DNA of 64,000 nt from Streptomyces sp. CB09001 (lineage in GTDB: Bacteria; Actinomycetota; Actinomycetes; Streptomycetales; Streptomycetaceae): positions 6,625,001-6,689,000 of the forward strand of contig NZ_CP026730.1 of the NCBI RefSeq assembly GCF_003369795.1, given 5' to 3'. Positions 8,468-15,970 of this stretch are shown piece after piece. The notes beneath the pieces were generated by a model, which did not search any database, was not told the DNA's origin, and saw only the letters and a list, made by a program, of their open reading frames with translations. Each line of letters opens with the position of its first letter. The first letter of the stretch is position 1. A program made the translations under genes and the position numbers.

Positions 8468-8932
8468 ATGGCAGCGGTCGATCTGGCCACCCACCCCGGG
8501 CATCTGGCCCGGCGGCTGCAGCAGGCGCACTACCTGCTGTGGAACACGATCGTCTCCGAGGAGACCACCTCGCCGCAGTACGCCGTCCTCAACGCCCTCG
8601 TCGCCGAGCCGGGACTCGACCAGCGCACCGTGGGGGAGCGGGTGGGCCTGGACCGGTCCACCATCGCGGAGGTGGTCAGCCGGCTCGGCCGCCGCGGGCT
8701 GCTCGACAAGGTCCGCGACCCGCAGGACGGCCGCCGGTCCCTGCTCCGGCTCACCGATGAAGGGCTGCGCGTCCACCGCAGGCTGGGCGTGCGCATCGCC
8801 CGGATGAACCAGGTGTTCCTGGCCCCGCTCGGCGCCGACGAGCAGGCGGTGTTCTTCGACCTGATCCGCCGGGTCGCGGACGCCGCGGAGGGGCTCCGCA
8901 ACCCGGCCGAGCCGACGGTGGCACCCGGCTGA
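8468..8932 (+). CDS. pcaV: PcaV: MarR-family repressor of the pca operon
   Basis: This is a protocatechuate-sensing MarR-family regulator. The 154-residue protein has a winged helix (DQRTVGERVGLDRSTIAEVVSRLGRRGLLDKVRDPQDGRR, residues about 57-96) flanked by dimerisation helices. In the S. coelicolor PcaV structure an N-terminal arginine, Arg15, is important for ligand and DNA binding; here Arg15 falls in HLARRLQQ. It is divergent from pcaI with shared operator-like DNA. The start is the ATG at 8468, preceded by a GGGGAG Shine-Dalgarno. Confidence 0.93.
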   Translation: MAAVDLATHPGHLARRLQQAHYLLWNTIVSEETTSPQYAVLNALVAEPGLDQRTVGERVGLDRSTIAEVVSRLGRRGLLDKVRDPQDGRRSLLRLTDEGLRVHRRLGVRIARMNQVFLAPLGADEQAVFFDLIRRVADAAEGLRNPAEPTVAPG

Positions 8933-8949
8933 CCGGGGACTTCCCCCGT

Positions 8950-8994
8950 CAGGAGCGCCCGGCTCAGGGGCGCCCGGCTCAGGAGTGCCCGGCG
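8950..8994. repeat. Three tandem 15-bp repeats across the 3' end of the DUF3048 gene
   Basis: Three imperfect copies of CAGGAGCGCCCGGCT (8950-8964, 8965-8979, 8980-8994) sit between pcaV and the convergent lipoprotein gene. The last copy includes that gene's stop codon and final codons, so copy-number change could alter its C-terminus. Confidence 0.85.
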
Positions 8995-9956
8995 AAGACC
9001 ACCCACACCTGGCCCTCGGCGAAGTTCAGCGGCTTGCCGTCCTCGGTGGTGAAGGTCGTGCCGTCCGCGGCCGCCCCGCGCTTCCAGGTCGCCTCGTACG
9101 CGCGCCCGTCGCGCAGCACCTCCGCCGCCCCCGAGCCCACCGACTCGACGTAGGGCGAGTTGCTGCCGCGGAAGTCGCGGAAGTCCGACTCGCGCACCTT
9201 CACGTGCTGCACGACGACCGTGGCCGGTGCCAGCCGCCCGCCGTCGGCCGTGCGGGCCGGGCTGCCGTCCATGGAGACCAGCCACCGGTCCCGGCTGCCG
9301 GACCAGGTGAAGGCGAAGCTCGCCGAGGGGTAGCGCACCGTGTGGGAGGACTCCGCCCGGCCGCCCGCGGGAGCCTTGCCGTAGGTGAACCCGGTGGTGA
9401 GGGCCCCGGCCCCGGAGGGCTCCTGGAGCAGTTTGCCCGGCCGCACGTAGAGGTTGTGCGGGGCCTGCCGGTCTCCGGCGCGGACGTAGGCGTCGGAGTC
9501 CTCGCCGGGCGGCTCCGCACGCAGCGGGGCCCGGTCGATGAGCGGCAGCAGCTTGCTCTGCGCGCCGGAGAACGCCAGCACCGGCCGGTCGAACTGCCCG
9601 AGCAGCTCCAGGTCGGACTCGCGGGCGCTGCGCACCGGCCCCACCGACTCCGGCAGCCGGGTGGCGTAGATCGCCATCAGCCGGCTCAGTCCCGCCTCCA
9701 CCGGCTCGGCGTAGACGACGTCCGCGTCCGCCAGGCCGGTCTGCGGGCGGGCCGCCGCCACGTTGTCGACCTTGACGGCGAGCACCGGTCCCGAAGCGGG
9801 GGCGGCGCTGTGCGAGCGCTCCGGTTCCGGCGCCCGCCCGTCCTCCTTCGCGCCGGGTCCCGCCGTGCAGCCCGCTGCGGCCAGCGAGACCGCCACCGCC
9901 GCCGTCAGCAGCGCGGCATACCGCCCCCTGCGCTTCCCATGTCGCATCCCGGCCAT
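8979..9956 (-). CDS. DUF3048 (YerB-like) domain lipoprotein
   Basis: This is a predicted secreted lipoprotein of 325 residues. The N-terminus MAGMRHGKRRGRYAALL is followed by a hydrophobic stretch and a lipobox-like SLAAAGC, with the lipidated cysteine at Cys30. The mature part matches the DUF3048 pattern: VLAVKVDNVAAARPQTGL, ADVVYAEPVEAGLSRLMA, PVGPVRSARESDLELL-like and PHNLYVR. The molecular role of this domain is not established. The ATG at 9956 is preferred over the ATG at 9968 because GGTGG precedes it at good spacing. It is convergent with pcaV and preceded by about 200 bp of comparatively AT-rich DNA. Confidence 0.8.
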   Translation of the reverse strand: MAGMRHGKRRGRYAALLTAAVAVSLAAAGCTAGPGAKEDGRAPEPERSHSAAPASGPVLAVKVDNVAAARPQTGLADADVVYAEPVEAGLSRLMAIYATRLPESVGPVRSARESDLELLGQFDRPVLAFSGAQSKLLPLIDRAPLRAEPPGEDSDAYVRAGDRQAPHNLYVRPGKLLQEPSGAGALTTGFTYGKAPAGGRAESSHTVRYPSASFAFTWSGSRDRWLVSMDGSPARTADGGRLAPATVVVQHVKVRESDFRDFRGSNSPYVESVGSGAAEVLRDGRAYEATWKRGAAADGTTFTTEDGKPLNFAEGQVWVVFAGHS

Positions 9957-10158
9957 CCGTCCACCCATCTCGTGTCATTGATTGTGCGCTTCTTAAAGCA
10001 TTTAGTGCCATACCTGACCGAATCCGATACGGCACACGGAACGGGGCAGATAATCCGCTGTTCGGCCGAAAAGACCACCGGGTTCGGCGACGGGAGCCCC
10101 GGGGTACCCGGCCGCCACGCAGAACCGACGCGCACGGCGACGGAGGGAGCGCGGGGCG

Positions 10159-11349
10159 ATGAAGGCAGTGACATGGCAGGGCAAGCGGGACGTACGGGTC
10201 GAGGAGGTGCCGGACCCCAGGATCGAGGAGCCCACCGACGCGGTCATCCGCGTCACCTCCTCCGGGCTGTGCGGCTCCGACCTGCACCTCTACGAAGTGC
10301 TCACGCCGTTCATGACACCGGGCGACATCCTCGGCCACGAGCCGATGGGCATCGTGGAGGAGGTCGGTCCCGAGGTGACGGGCCTGAAACCCGGCGACCG
10401 GGTCGTGGTCCCGTTCCAGATCGCGTGCGGACACTGCTACATGTGCGACACGGGGCTGCCGACCCAGTGCGAGACCACCCAGGTCACCGGCGAGGGCATG
10501 GGCGCCCCGCTGTTCGGCTACACCCGCCTGTACGGCGCGGTGCCCGGCGGCCAGGCCGAGTACCTGCGCGTGCCCCAGGCCCAGTACGGCCCGATCAAGG
10601 TGCCCGAGGGCCCGGCCGACGACCGCTTCGTCTACCTCTCCGACGTCCTGCCCACCGCCTGGCAGGCGTTCGCCTACGCCGGCGTCCCGCAGGGCGGCAG
10701 CGTCGCCGTGCTGGGACTCGGCCCGATCGGCGACATGGCGTGCCGGATCGCCCGGCTCAAAGGGGTCGAGAAGGTGTTCGGCGTGGACCTCGTGCCCGAA
10801 CGGCTGGAGCGGGTCCGCGCACGGGGCGTGGAGACCTTCGACCTGCGGTCCTTCGACAACGAGAAGGAACTCGTCGCCGCGATCCAGGACCGGACGGACG
10901 GCCGCGGCCCCGACGCCGTGATCGACGCGGTCGGCACCGAGGCACACGGCGGCGCCGTGGCCAAGCTGGTGCAGCAGACCGCCGCGGTGATGCCCCGGGC
11001 CATCGGCGGACCCCTGGCGGAGCGGTTCAGCGTCGACCGGCTCGCCGCCCTGTACACCGCGATCGACCTGGTCCGCCGCGGCGGCACCATCTCGCTGTCC
11101 GGCGTGTACGGCGGCATGGCCGACCCGATGCCGATGCTCACCCTGTTCGACAAGCAGGTCCAGCTGCGGATGGGCCAGGCCAACGTACGCCGCTGGAGCG
11201 ACGAGATCGTGCCGTACCTGACCGACCAGGACCCCCTCGGTGTCGACGGCTTCGCCACCCACCGGGTGGCGCTGGCGGACGCGCCGCACGCGTACGAGAT
11301 GTTCCAGAAGAAGCAGGACGGCGCGGTCAAGGTGCTGATGAAGCCGTAG
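10159..11349 (+). CDS. Zinc-dependent alcohol dehydrogenase (MDR superfamily, glutathione-independent formaldehyde-dehydrogenase type)
   Basis: This is a medium-chain NAD(P)-dependent dehydrogenase of 396 residues. It shows the catalytic zinc cysteine in SSGLCGSDLH (Cys38), the GHEPMGIVEEVG motif, a structural-zinc lobe (CGHCYMCDTGLPTQC) and a Rossmann motif VLGLGPIGDMAC. The long insertion before the C-terminus (around residues 270-310, AKLVQQTAAVMPRAIGGP) is typical of the threonine/formaldehyde dehydrogenase-like branch often annotated as glutathione-dependent. The substrate is unknown. A GGAGGGAG Shine-Dalgarno lies 9 bp upstream of the ATG. It is convergent with the ligase gene, 16 bp away. 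Confidence 0.88.
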   Translation: MKAVTWQGKRDVRVEEVPDPRIEEPTDAVIRVTSSGLCGSDLHLYEVLTPFMTPGDILGHEPMGIVEEVGPEVTGLKPGDRVVVPFQIACGHCYMCDTGLPTQCETTQVTGEGMGAPLFGYTRLYGAVPGGQAEYLRVPQAQYGPIKVPEGPADDRFVYLSDVLPTAWQAFAYAGVPQGGSVAVLGLGPIGDMACRIARLKGVEKVFGVDLVPERLERVRARGVETFDLRSFDNEKELVAAIQDRTDGRGPDAVIDAVGTEAHGGAVAKLVQQTAAVMPRAIGGPLAERFSVDRLAALYTAIDLVRRGGTISLSGVYGGMADPMPMLTLFDKQVQLRMGQANVRRWSDEIVPYLTDQDPLGVDGFATHRVALADAPHAYEMFQKKQDGAVKVLMKP

Positions 11350-11365
11350 GCGCGGGAGCCGTGCG

Positions 11366-12433
11366 TCAGGGCCCGCCCAGGATCTCCGCCAGGTCGTAGC
11401 GGACCGGCTCCTCCAGCTGTGCGTAGGTGCAGCTCTCCGGGGTCCGGTCCGGGCGCCAGCGGCGGAAGCGGGCCGTGTGCCTGAAGCGCGCCCCGTTCTC
11501 CATGTGGTCGTACGCCACCTCGACGACCCGCTCGGGACGCAGCGGCACCCAGGACAGGTCCTTCTTGCCCGACCACCGGCTGGGCGCGCCGGGCAGCCGC
11601 GCCGACTCGTGGGCGGCCTCCTCGGCCCACTTGGCCCACGGATGGCCGCCCGCGTCGTCCATGCGCAGCGGTTCCAGCTCCTCCACCAACTCGGCCCGGC
11701 GCTTCATGGTGAACGCCGCGCTCACCCCGACGTGCTGGAGGACTCCCCGGTCGTCGTACAGCCCGAGCAGCAGCGAGCCGACCACCGGGCCACTCTTGTG
11801 GAGGCGGTACCCGGCGACGACGACGTCCGCCGTCCGCTCGTGCTTGATCTTGTACATGGCCCGCTCGTCCTGCCGGTAGCGCAGATCGAGCGGCTTGGCG
11901 ACCACCCCGTCCAGACCGGCCCCCTCGTACTGCTCGAACCACTGCCGGGCCACCTCGATGTCGTCCGTCGCCGGCGCCACGTGCACCGGCGGGGTCACCC
12001 CGGACAGCGCCCGCACCAGCAGCGCCCGCCGGTCGGCCAGCCCCACGTCGAGCAGCGACTCGTCATCCAGCGCCAGCAGGTCGAAGGCCACCAGCGAGGC
12101 CGGTGTGCGCTCCGCGAGCGTCCGCACCCGGGAGTCGGCCGGATGGATCCGCTCGGTGAGCGCGTCGAAGTCCAGATGCCCGTCCCGCGCGATCACGATC
12201 TCTCCGTCCACCACGCACCGCTCGGGCAACCGCTCCCGCACCGCCCCCACCAGCTCCGGAAAATACCTGGTCAGCGGCTTGCCCGTGCGGCTTCCCAGCT
12301 CCACCTCGGCCCCGTCGCGAAACACGATCGCCCGAAAGCCGTCCCACTTCGCCTCGTAGTGCATCCCCGGCGGGATCTTCGCCACGGACTTGGCGAGCAT
12401 CGGCTTCACGGGCGGCATGACGGGGAGGTCCAT
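11366..12433 (-). CDS. ATP-dependent DNA ligase (LigC-like)
   Basis: This is an ATP-dependent DNA ligase of 355 residues that joins nicks through an adenylated lysine. The nucleophile motif is EAKWDGFR (Lys29), followed by the nucleotidyltransferase motifs SRTGKPLTRYFPE, CVVDGEIV and EGLD/GVVAKPLDLRYRQ, with an OB-fold C-terminus (PERVVEVAYDHM). It has no polymerase or nuclease domain, so it matches stand-alone LigC-type ligases rather than multidomain LigD. Its divergent neighbour is a LigD-type polymerase. Together they could act in NHEJ-like or excision repair, but no Ku gene lies in the window. Confidence 0.88.
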   Translation of the reverse strand: MDLPVMPPVKPMLAKSVAKIPPGMHYEAKWDGFRAIVFRDGAEVELGSRTGKPLTRYFPELVGAVRERLPERCVVDGEIVIARDGHLDFDALTERIHPADSRVRTLAERTPASLVAFDLLALDDESLLDVGLADRRALLVRALSGVTPPVHVAPATDDIEVARQWFEQYEGAGLDGVVAKPLDLRYRQDERAMYKIKHERTADVVVAGYRLHKSGPVVGSLLLGLYDDRGVLQHVGVSAAFTMKRRAELVEELEPLRMDDAGGHPWAKWAEEAAHESARLPGAPSRWSGKKDLSWVPLRPERVVEVAYDHMENGARFRHTARFRRWRPDRTPESCTYAQLEEPVRYDLAEILGGP

Positions 12434-12720
12434 GCTCCGATTCTGTACGCCGCGGACGGCGTCCCGCCTGTCGAGCCGGACACCCGGAGGTCTCCGTCGG
12501 CAGGGCAGGGAGCGCGGCTCCTGGCCAGGTGGTCTGGACGCTCCTGGTCCTGCTGATCATCACCGTGGCCACCCACACCGCGCTCCTCGACGACGAAAGG
12601 ATCAGCATCGGCAAGCAGGCGCCGGCGGCCGCGGCGGCCGCGCAGGCCGCGCAGGACCGAGGGACGCCCCTCCCGCCGCCCGATATGCGAAGCAGAGGCG
12701 CTGCGCCTACCGTGGCTCGC

Positions 12721-13746
12721 ATGGCGGAAGCGGTGGAACTGGAGGCGGGCGGGCGGACCGTGCGGCTGTCCAGCCCGGGGAAGGTGTTCTTCCCGGAGCA
12801 CGGGTACACCAAGCTGGACGTGGCCCGCTACTACCAGGCCGTCGCCCCCGGCATCCTGCGCGCCCTGCGGAACAGGCCCACCACGCTGCAGCGCTACCCG
12901 GACGGCATCACCGGCGAGTGGTTCTACCAGAAACGCGCGCCCAAGAGCATGCCCGACTGGATCCCGACCGCGCACATCACCTTCCCCAGCGGACGCAGCG
13001 CCGACGAGATGTGCCCCACCGAGGAGGCGGCCGTGCTGTGGGCCGCGCAGTACGGCACGCTCACCTTCCACCCCTGGCCGGTGCGCCGCGACGACGTCGA
13101 CCACCCCGACGAACTGCGCATCGACCTCGATCCGCAGCCCGGCACCGACTACGACGACGCCGCCCGCGCCGCCCACGAACTGCGCGCGGTGCTGGAGGAG
13201 TTCGGTGGTCTGCGCGGCTGGCCCAAGACCTCCGGCGGGCGCGGCATCCACGTCTTCGTGCCGATCGAGCCGCACTGGACCTTCACCCAGGTGCGGCGCG
13301 CCGCCATCGCCGTCGGCCGCGAGATGGAACGGCGGATGCCCGAGCGGGTCACCATCAAGTGGTGGAAGGAGGAGCGCGGCGAGCGCATCTTCATCGACTA
13401 CAACCAGACCGCCCGCGACCGCACCATCGCCTCCGCCTACTCCGTGCGGCCCCGCCCGAACGCCCCGGTCTCCGCCCCGCTGACCTGGGACGAGGTGGGC
13501 GTCGCGCACCCGCAGGACTTCGACATCACGACCATGCCCGCGCGCTTCGCCGAACTCGGCGACGTGCACGCGGGCATGGACGACACGAGGTACTCCCTCG
13601 ACGCGCTGCTCGAACTGGCGACGAAGGACGAGCACGACCACGGGCTCGGTGATCTGCCGTACCCGCCCGAGTATCCGAAGATGCCGGGCGAGCCGAGCCG
13701 GGTCCAGCCCAGCCGGGCCAGGAAGAAGACTCCCGACCCGGACTGA
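12721..13746 (+). CDS. LigD-type polymerase/primase domain protein
   Basis: This stand-alone LigD polymerase domain (archaeo-eukaryotic primase fold) has 341 residues. Such enzymes extend ends with NTPs during non-homologous end joining or repair. Visible hallmarks are the metal-binding aspartates in RIDLDPQPG, the SGGRGIHVFVP histidine motif and RPTTLQRYPDG near the N-terminus. I start it at the ATG at 12721 (MAEAVELEAGG), which matches the family; the open frame extends upstream to 12529, but that part is a poorly conserved-looking hydrophobic leader. It is divergent from the ligase gene (about 290 bp between starts). The C-terminus ends in a basic tail (RARKKTPDPD). Confidence 0.87.
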   Translation: MAEAVELEAGGRTVRLSSPGKVFFPEHGYTKLDVARYYQAVAPGILRALRNRPTTLQRYPDGITGEWFYQKRAPKSMPDWIPTAHITFPSGRSADEMCPTEEAAVLWAAQYGTLTFHPWPVRRDDVDHPDELRIDLDPQPGTDYDDAARAAHELRAVLEEFGGLRGWPKTSGGRGIHVFVPIEPHWTFTQVRRAAIAVGREMERRMPERVTIKWWKEERGERIFIDYNQTARDRTIASAYSVRPRPNAPVSAPLTWDEVGVAHPQDFDITTMPARFAELGDVHAGMDDTRYSLDALLELATKDEHDHGLGDLPYPPEYPKMPGEPSRVQPSRARKKTPDPD

Positions 13747-13762
13747 GCCACGACGCGGACCC

Positions 13763-15970
13763 CTAGAGGTCCTTGATCCGGACGTCGCGGTACGAGATCA
13801 CGTCCGACGTGCTGTGCACCTGCAGTCCGACGTAGCCGGAGGCGAACCGCCGCCCGTCCGTGCCCGGGTCGTCCGAGCGCTCGGGGTAGAAGGTCTGCCC
13901 GCCGAAGTTGTCGAACTCGTTGATCAGCACGCCGTTGCGGTAGATCGAGTAGTGCTGGTCCACCACCCGGATCTCGTAGTCGTTCCAGGTGCCCTTCTCG
14001 GTGACGCCCGCGCCGGCCAGGCCGACCCGGTCGAAGCCGTAGACGGAACCGGACTTGTACATGTCGCCGGTCGGGCTGTCGAACGCCTGGATCTCGTGCC
14101 CGTACTTGATGGCGACCCACTCCGGCCGCGACTCCTCCGGGTGGTCGTGCACCTGCGGGAAGCGCACGAAGACGCCGCCGTTGGTGTTCGCGGTGTCCGC
14201 CGCGTCGTCACGCCACTGGAGCTTCAGCGAGAAGTCGCCGTACTTGCGCTCGGGGAACCACAGCATGCCCATGCCGGGCGTGCTGGTGCTGGACGTGATC
14301 GACCCGTCCGGGTTCAGCCCGAACGAACCGCCGCCCACCTGCTCCCACTTGGCGAAGGACTCCTGGCTGCCGTCGAGGATGGTGCGGTAGCCCTCGGTCT
14401 GGCCGGGCTGACCGATCTTCGACTGCTTGGCGGCCTTGTTGATCGCCCGGTACTCCCGCTTGTCGACGACGCCCTCGTCCAGGAGGCCGTCCATGACCTC
14501 ACGGACGTGCTTGAGGAACAGCGCCTGGGACGTCCACTCCTTCTCGTCCTCGATCATCTCGTTGATCCGGCACCGGTTGTTGGTCACCCGGTTGGGCACC
14601 CCCGAGTCGACCGTGCCGACGATCACCGTGAGGCGCTCGTCGTACTCCGGGCAGGGCGGCGGCGGCACCTGGCCCGCCACCACCGTGAAGCTCACGGTCA
14701 GCGGCTCGGAGGTGTTGCCCGCCTGGTCGCTGGCCCGGTACGCCACGGTGTGCCGGCCCACGCGGTCCACGACCACCGGGTCGGTGTACGCCAGGTAGGG
14801 CCCGGCGTCCAGGGAGTACTCCACACCGGCGACGCCGGAACCGCCCTCGTCCGCGGCGTTCACGGTCACCTTCGCGCTGCCGACGTAGGCGCCGTCGGAG
14901 TTCTTGGTGCCGTCCACGGTCGCGCCGGTGACCGGCGGGGTGGTGTCCTGCGGGGGAGCGGCGGCCACGGTGAAGGCGACGCTCTTCTCCGCGGCGGCGT
15001 TGCCCGCCTTGTCGGTGGCCCGGTAGCGCACGGTGTGCTCGCCGACCTCGTGCACCATGACCGGCGCCGTGTAGGCCGTCCAGGCGCCGTCGCCGACCGC
15101 GTACTCGATGGTGTTGACGCCGGAACCGGTGTCGGAGGCGGTGACGGTCACCGTCGCCATGTCGATGTAGGCGCCGTCCGCGTTCTTCTCACCGCTGACC
15201 GTCGCCGAGGTCTCCGGCGCGGTCGTGTCGTCGGTGTCCGGGGCGGCCACGGCGAACGTGACGCTCTTCTCCTCGGCGGCGTTGCCCGCCTTGTCGAACG
15301 CCCGGTAGCGCACCACGTGTTCACCGACCTGGTCGACGACGACCGGCGTGGTGTACGGCTGCCAGGCGCCGTCGGCACCGATCGCGTACTCGATGCGCTC
15401 CACGCCCGAGCCGCCCTCGTCGGTGGCGGCGATGCTCACGGTCGCGGAACCGACGTACGCGCCGTCGGAGTTCTGCGTGCCGCCCACGTCGGCCGAGGTC
15501 GCGGGGGCGGTGGTGTCCTCCCCGCCGCCGCCCTCGGTGACCACGAGCACGCCCGTCATCTGGCCGTGGCCCGGGATCGTGCAGTGGTACATGTACGTGC
15601 CGGGGGTGAGGGTGACCTCGGCGGTGTGCTTGCCGCCCTCGGCGTCGTTGGGGTTGGCCAGGATGTTCAGCTGGACGTCCTGGTTGTACGCGGGATCGCT
15701 GGTCATGAACGTCAGCGTGTGCGGCATACCGGTGGTGTTGCCGGTGGCCTCACTGTTCTCGAAGACGATCGTGGCCGGACCGGCCACCGCCGTCTCCGGC
15801 GCCGACGTGTACTTGGTGATGTCGTCACCGGCCGTCCAGGTGAGCACCTGGTCGGCGGCCGCCGCGGCGGGTGCCTCCGCCGGCTGCCCGGAGGCGGACG
15901 TCGCCTGCAGTCCGAGCACCAGCAGCAGGCCGGCCAGCAGCGCGGCCCACATTCTTCGTTGGCGTATCAC
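13763..15970 (-). CDS. Secreted multidomain protein: cupredoxin + three Ig-like (OmpL47-type) modules + DUF1080
   Basis: This is a 735-residue exported protein. After a signal peptide (residues about 1-28, RRMWAALLAGLLLVLGL) comes a blue-copper module (about 40-140) with a complete type-1 site: MPHTLTF histidine and YHCTIPGHGQM cysteine, histidine and methionine. Three repeats of about 95 residues follow, each beginning DTT(A/P)P and ending with a YRA(F/T/S)DKAGN-like motif. A linker rich in charged helices leads to a C-terminal DUF1080 (3-keto-disaccharide hydrolase-like) concanavalin fold (NGGVFVRFPQ, YEIRVVDQHYSIYRNG). The GTG at 15970 overlaps the stop of the upstream gene (GTGA). It plausibly binds carbohydrate and passes electrons; this is inference. 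Confidence 0.82.
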   Translation of the reverse strand: MIRQRRMWAALLAGLLLVLGLQATSASGQPAEAPAAAAADQVLTWTAGDDITKYTSAPETAVAGPATIVFENSEATGNTTGMPHTLTFMTSDPAYNQDVQLNILANPNDAEGGKHTAEVTLTPGTYMYHCTIPGHGQMTGVLVVTEGGGGEDTTAPATSADVGGTQNSDGAYVGSATVSIAATDEGGSGVERIEYAIGADGAWQPYTTPVVVDQVGEHVVRYRAFDKAGNAAEEKSVTFAVAAPDTDDTTAPETSATVSGEKNADGAYIDMATVTVTASDTGSGVNTIEYAVGDGAWTAYTAPVMVHEVGEHTVRYRATDKAGNAAAEKSVAFTVAAAPPQDTTPPVTGATVDGTKNSDGAYVGSAKVTVNAADEGGSGVAGVEYSLDAGPYLAYTDPVVVDRVGRHTVAYRASDQAGNTSEPLTVSFTVVAGQVPPPPCPEYDERLTVIVGTVDSGVPNRVTNNRCRINEMIEDEKEWTSQALFLKHVREVMDGLLDEGVVDKREYRAINKAAKQSKIGQPGQTEGYRTILDGSQESFAKWEQVGGGSFGLNPDGSITSSTSTPGMGMLWFPERKYGDFSLKLQWRDDAADTANTNGGVFVRFPQVHDHPEESRPEWVAIKYGHEIQAFDSPTGDMYKSGSVYGFDRVGLAGAGVTEKGTWNDYEIRVVDQHYSIYRNGVLINEFDNFGGQTFYPERSDDPGTDGRRFASGYVGLQVHSTSDVISYRDVRIKDL

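Noticed and set aside
8530..11289. A 919-codon minus-strand frame
   Set aside because: It crosses three real genes in the wrong frame or strand.
12529..12720. N-terminal extension of the LigD-type polymerase (hydrophobic VWTLLVLLIITVATH)
   Set aside because: Not part of the family, no clear ribosome site at the upstream start; the ATG at 12721 fits the conserved start.
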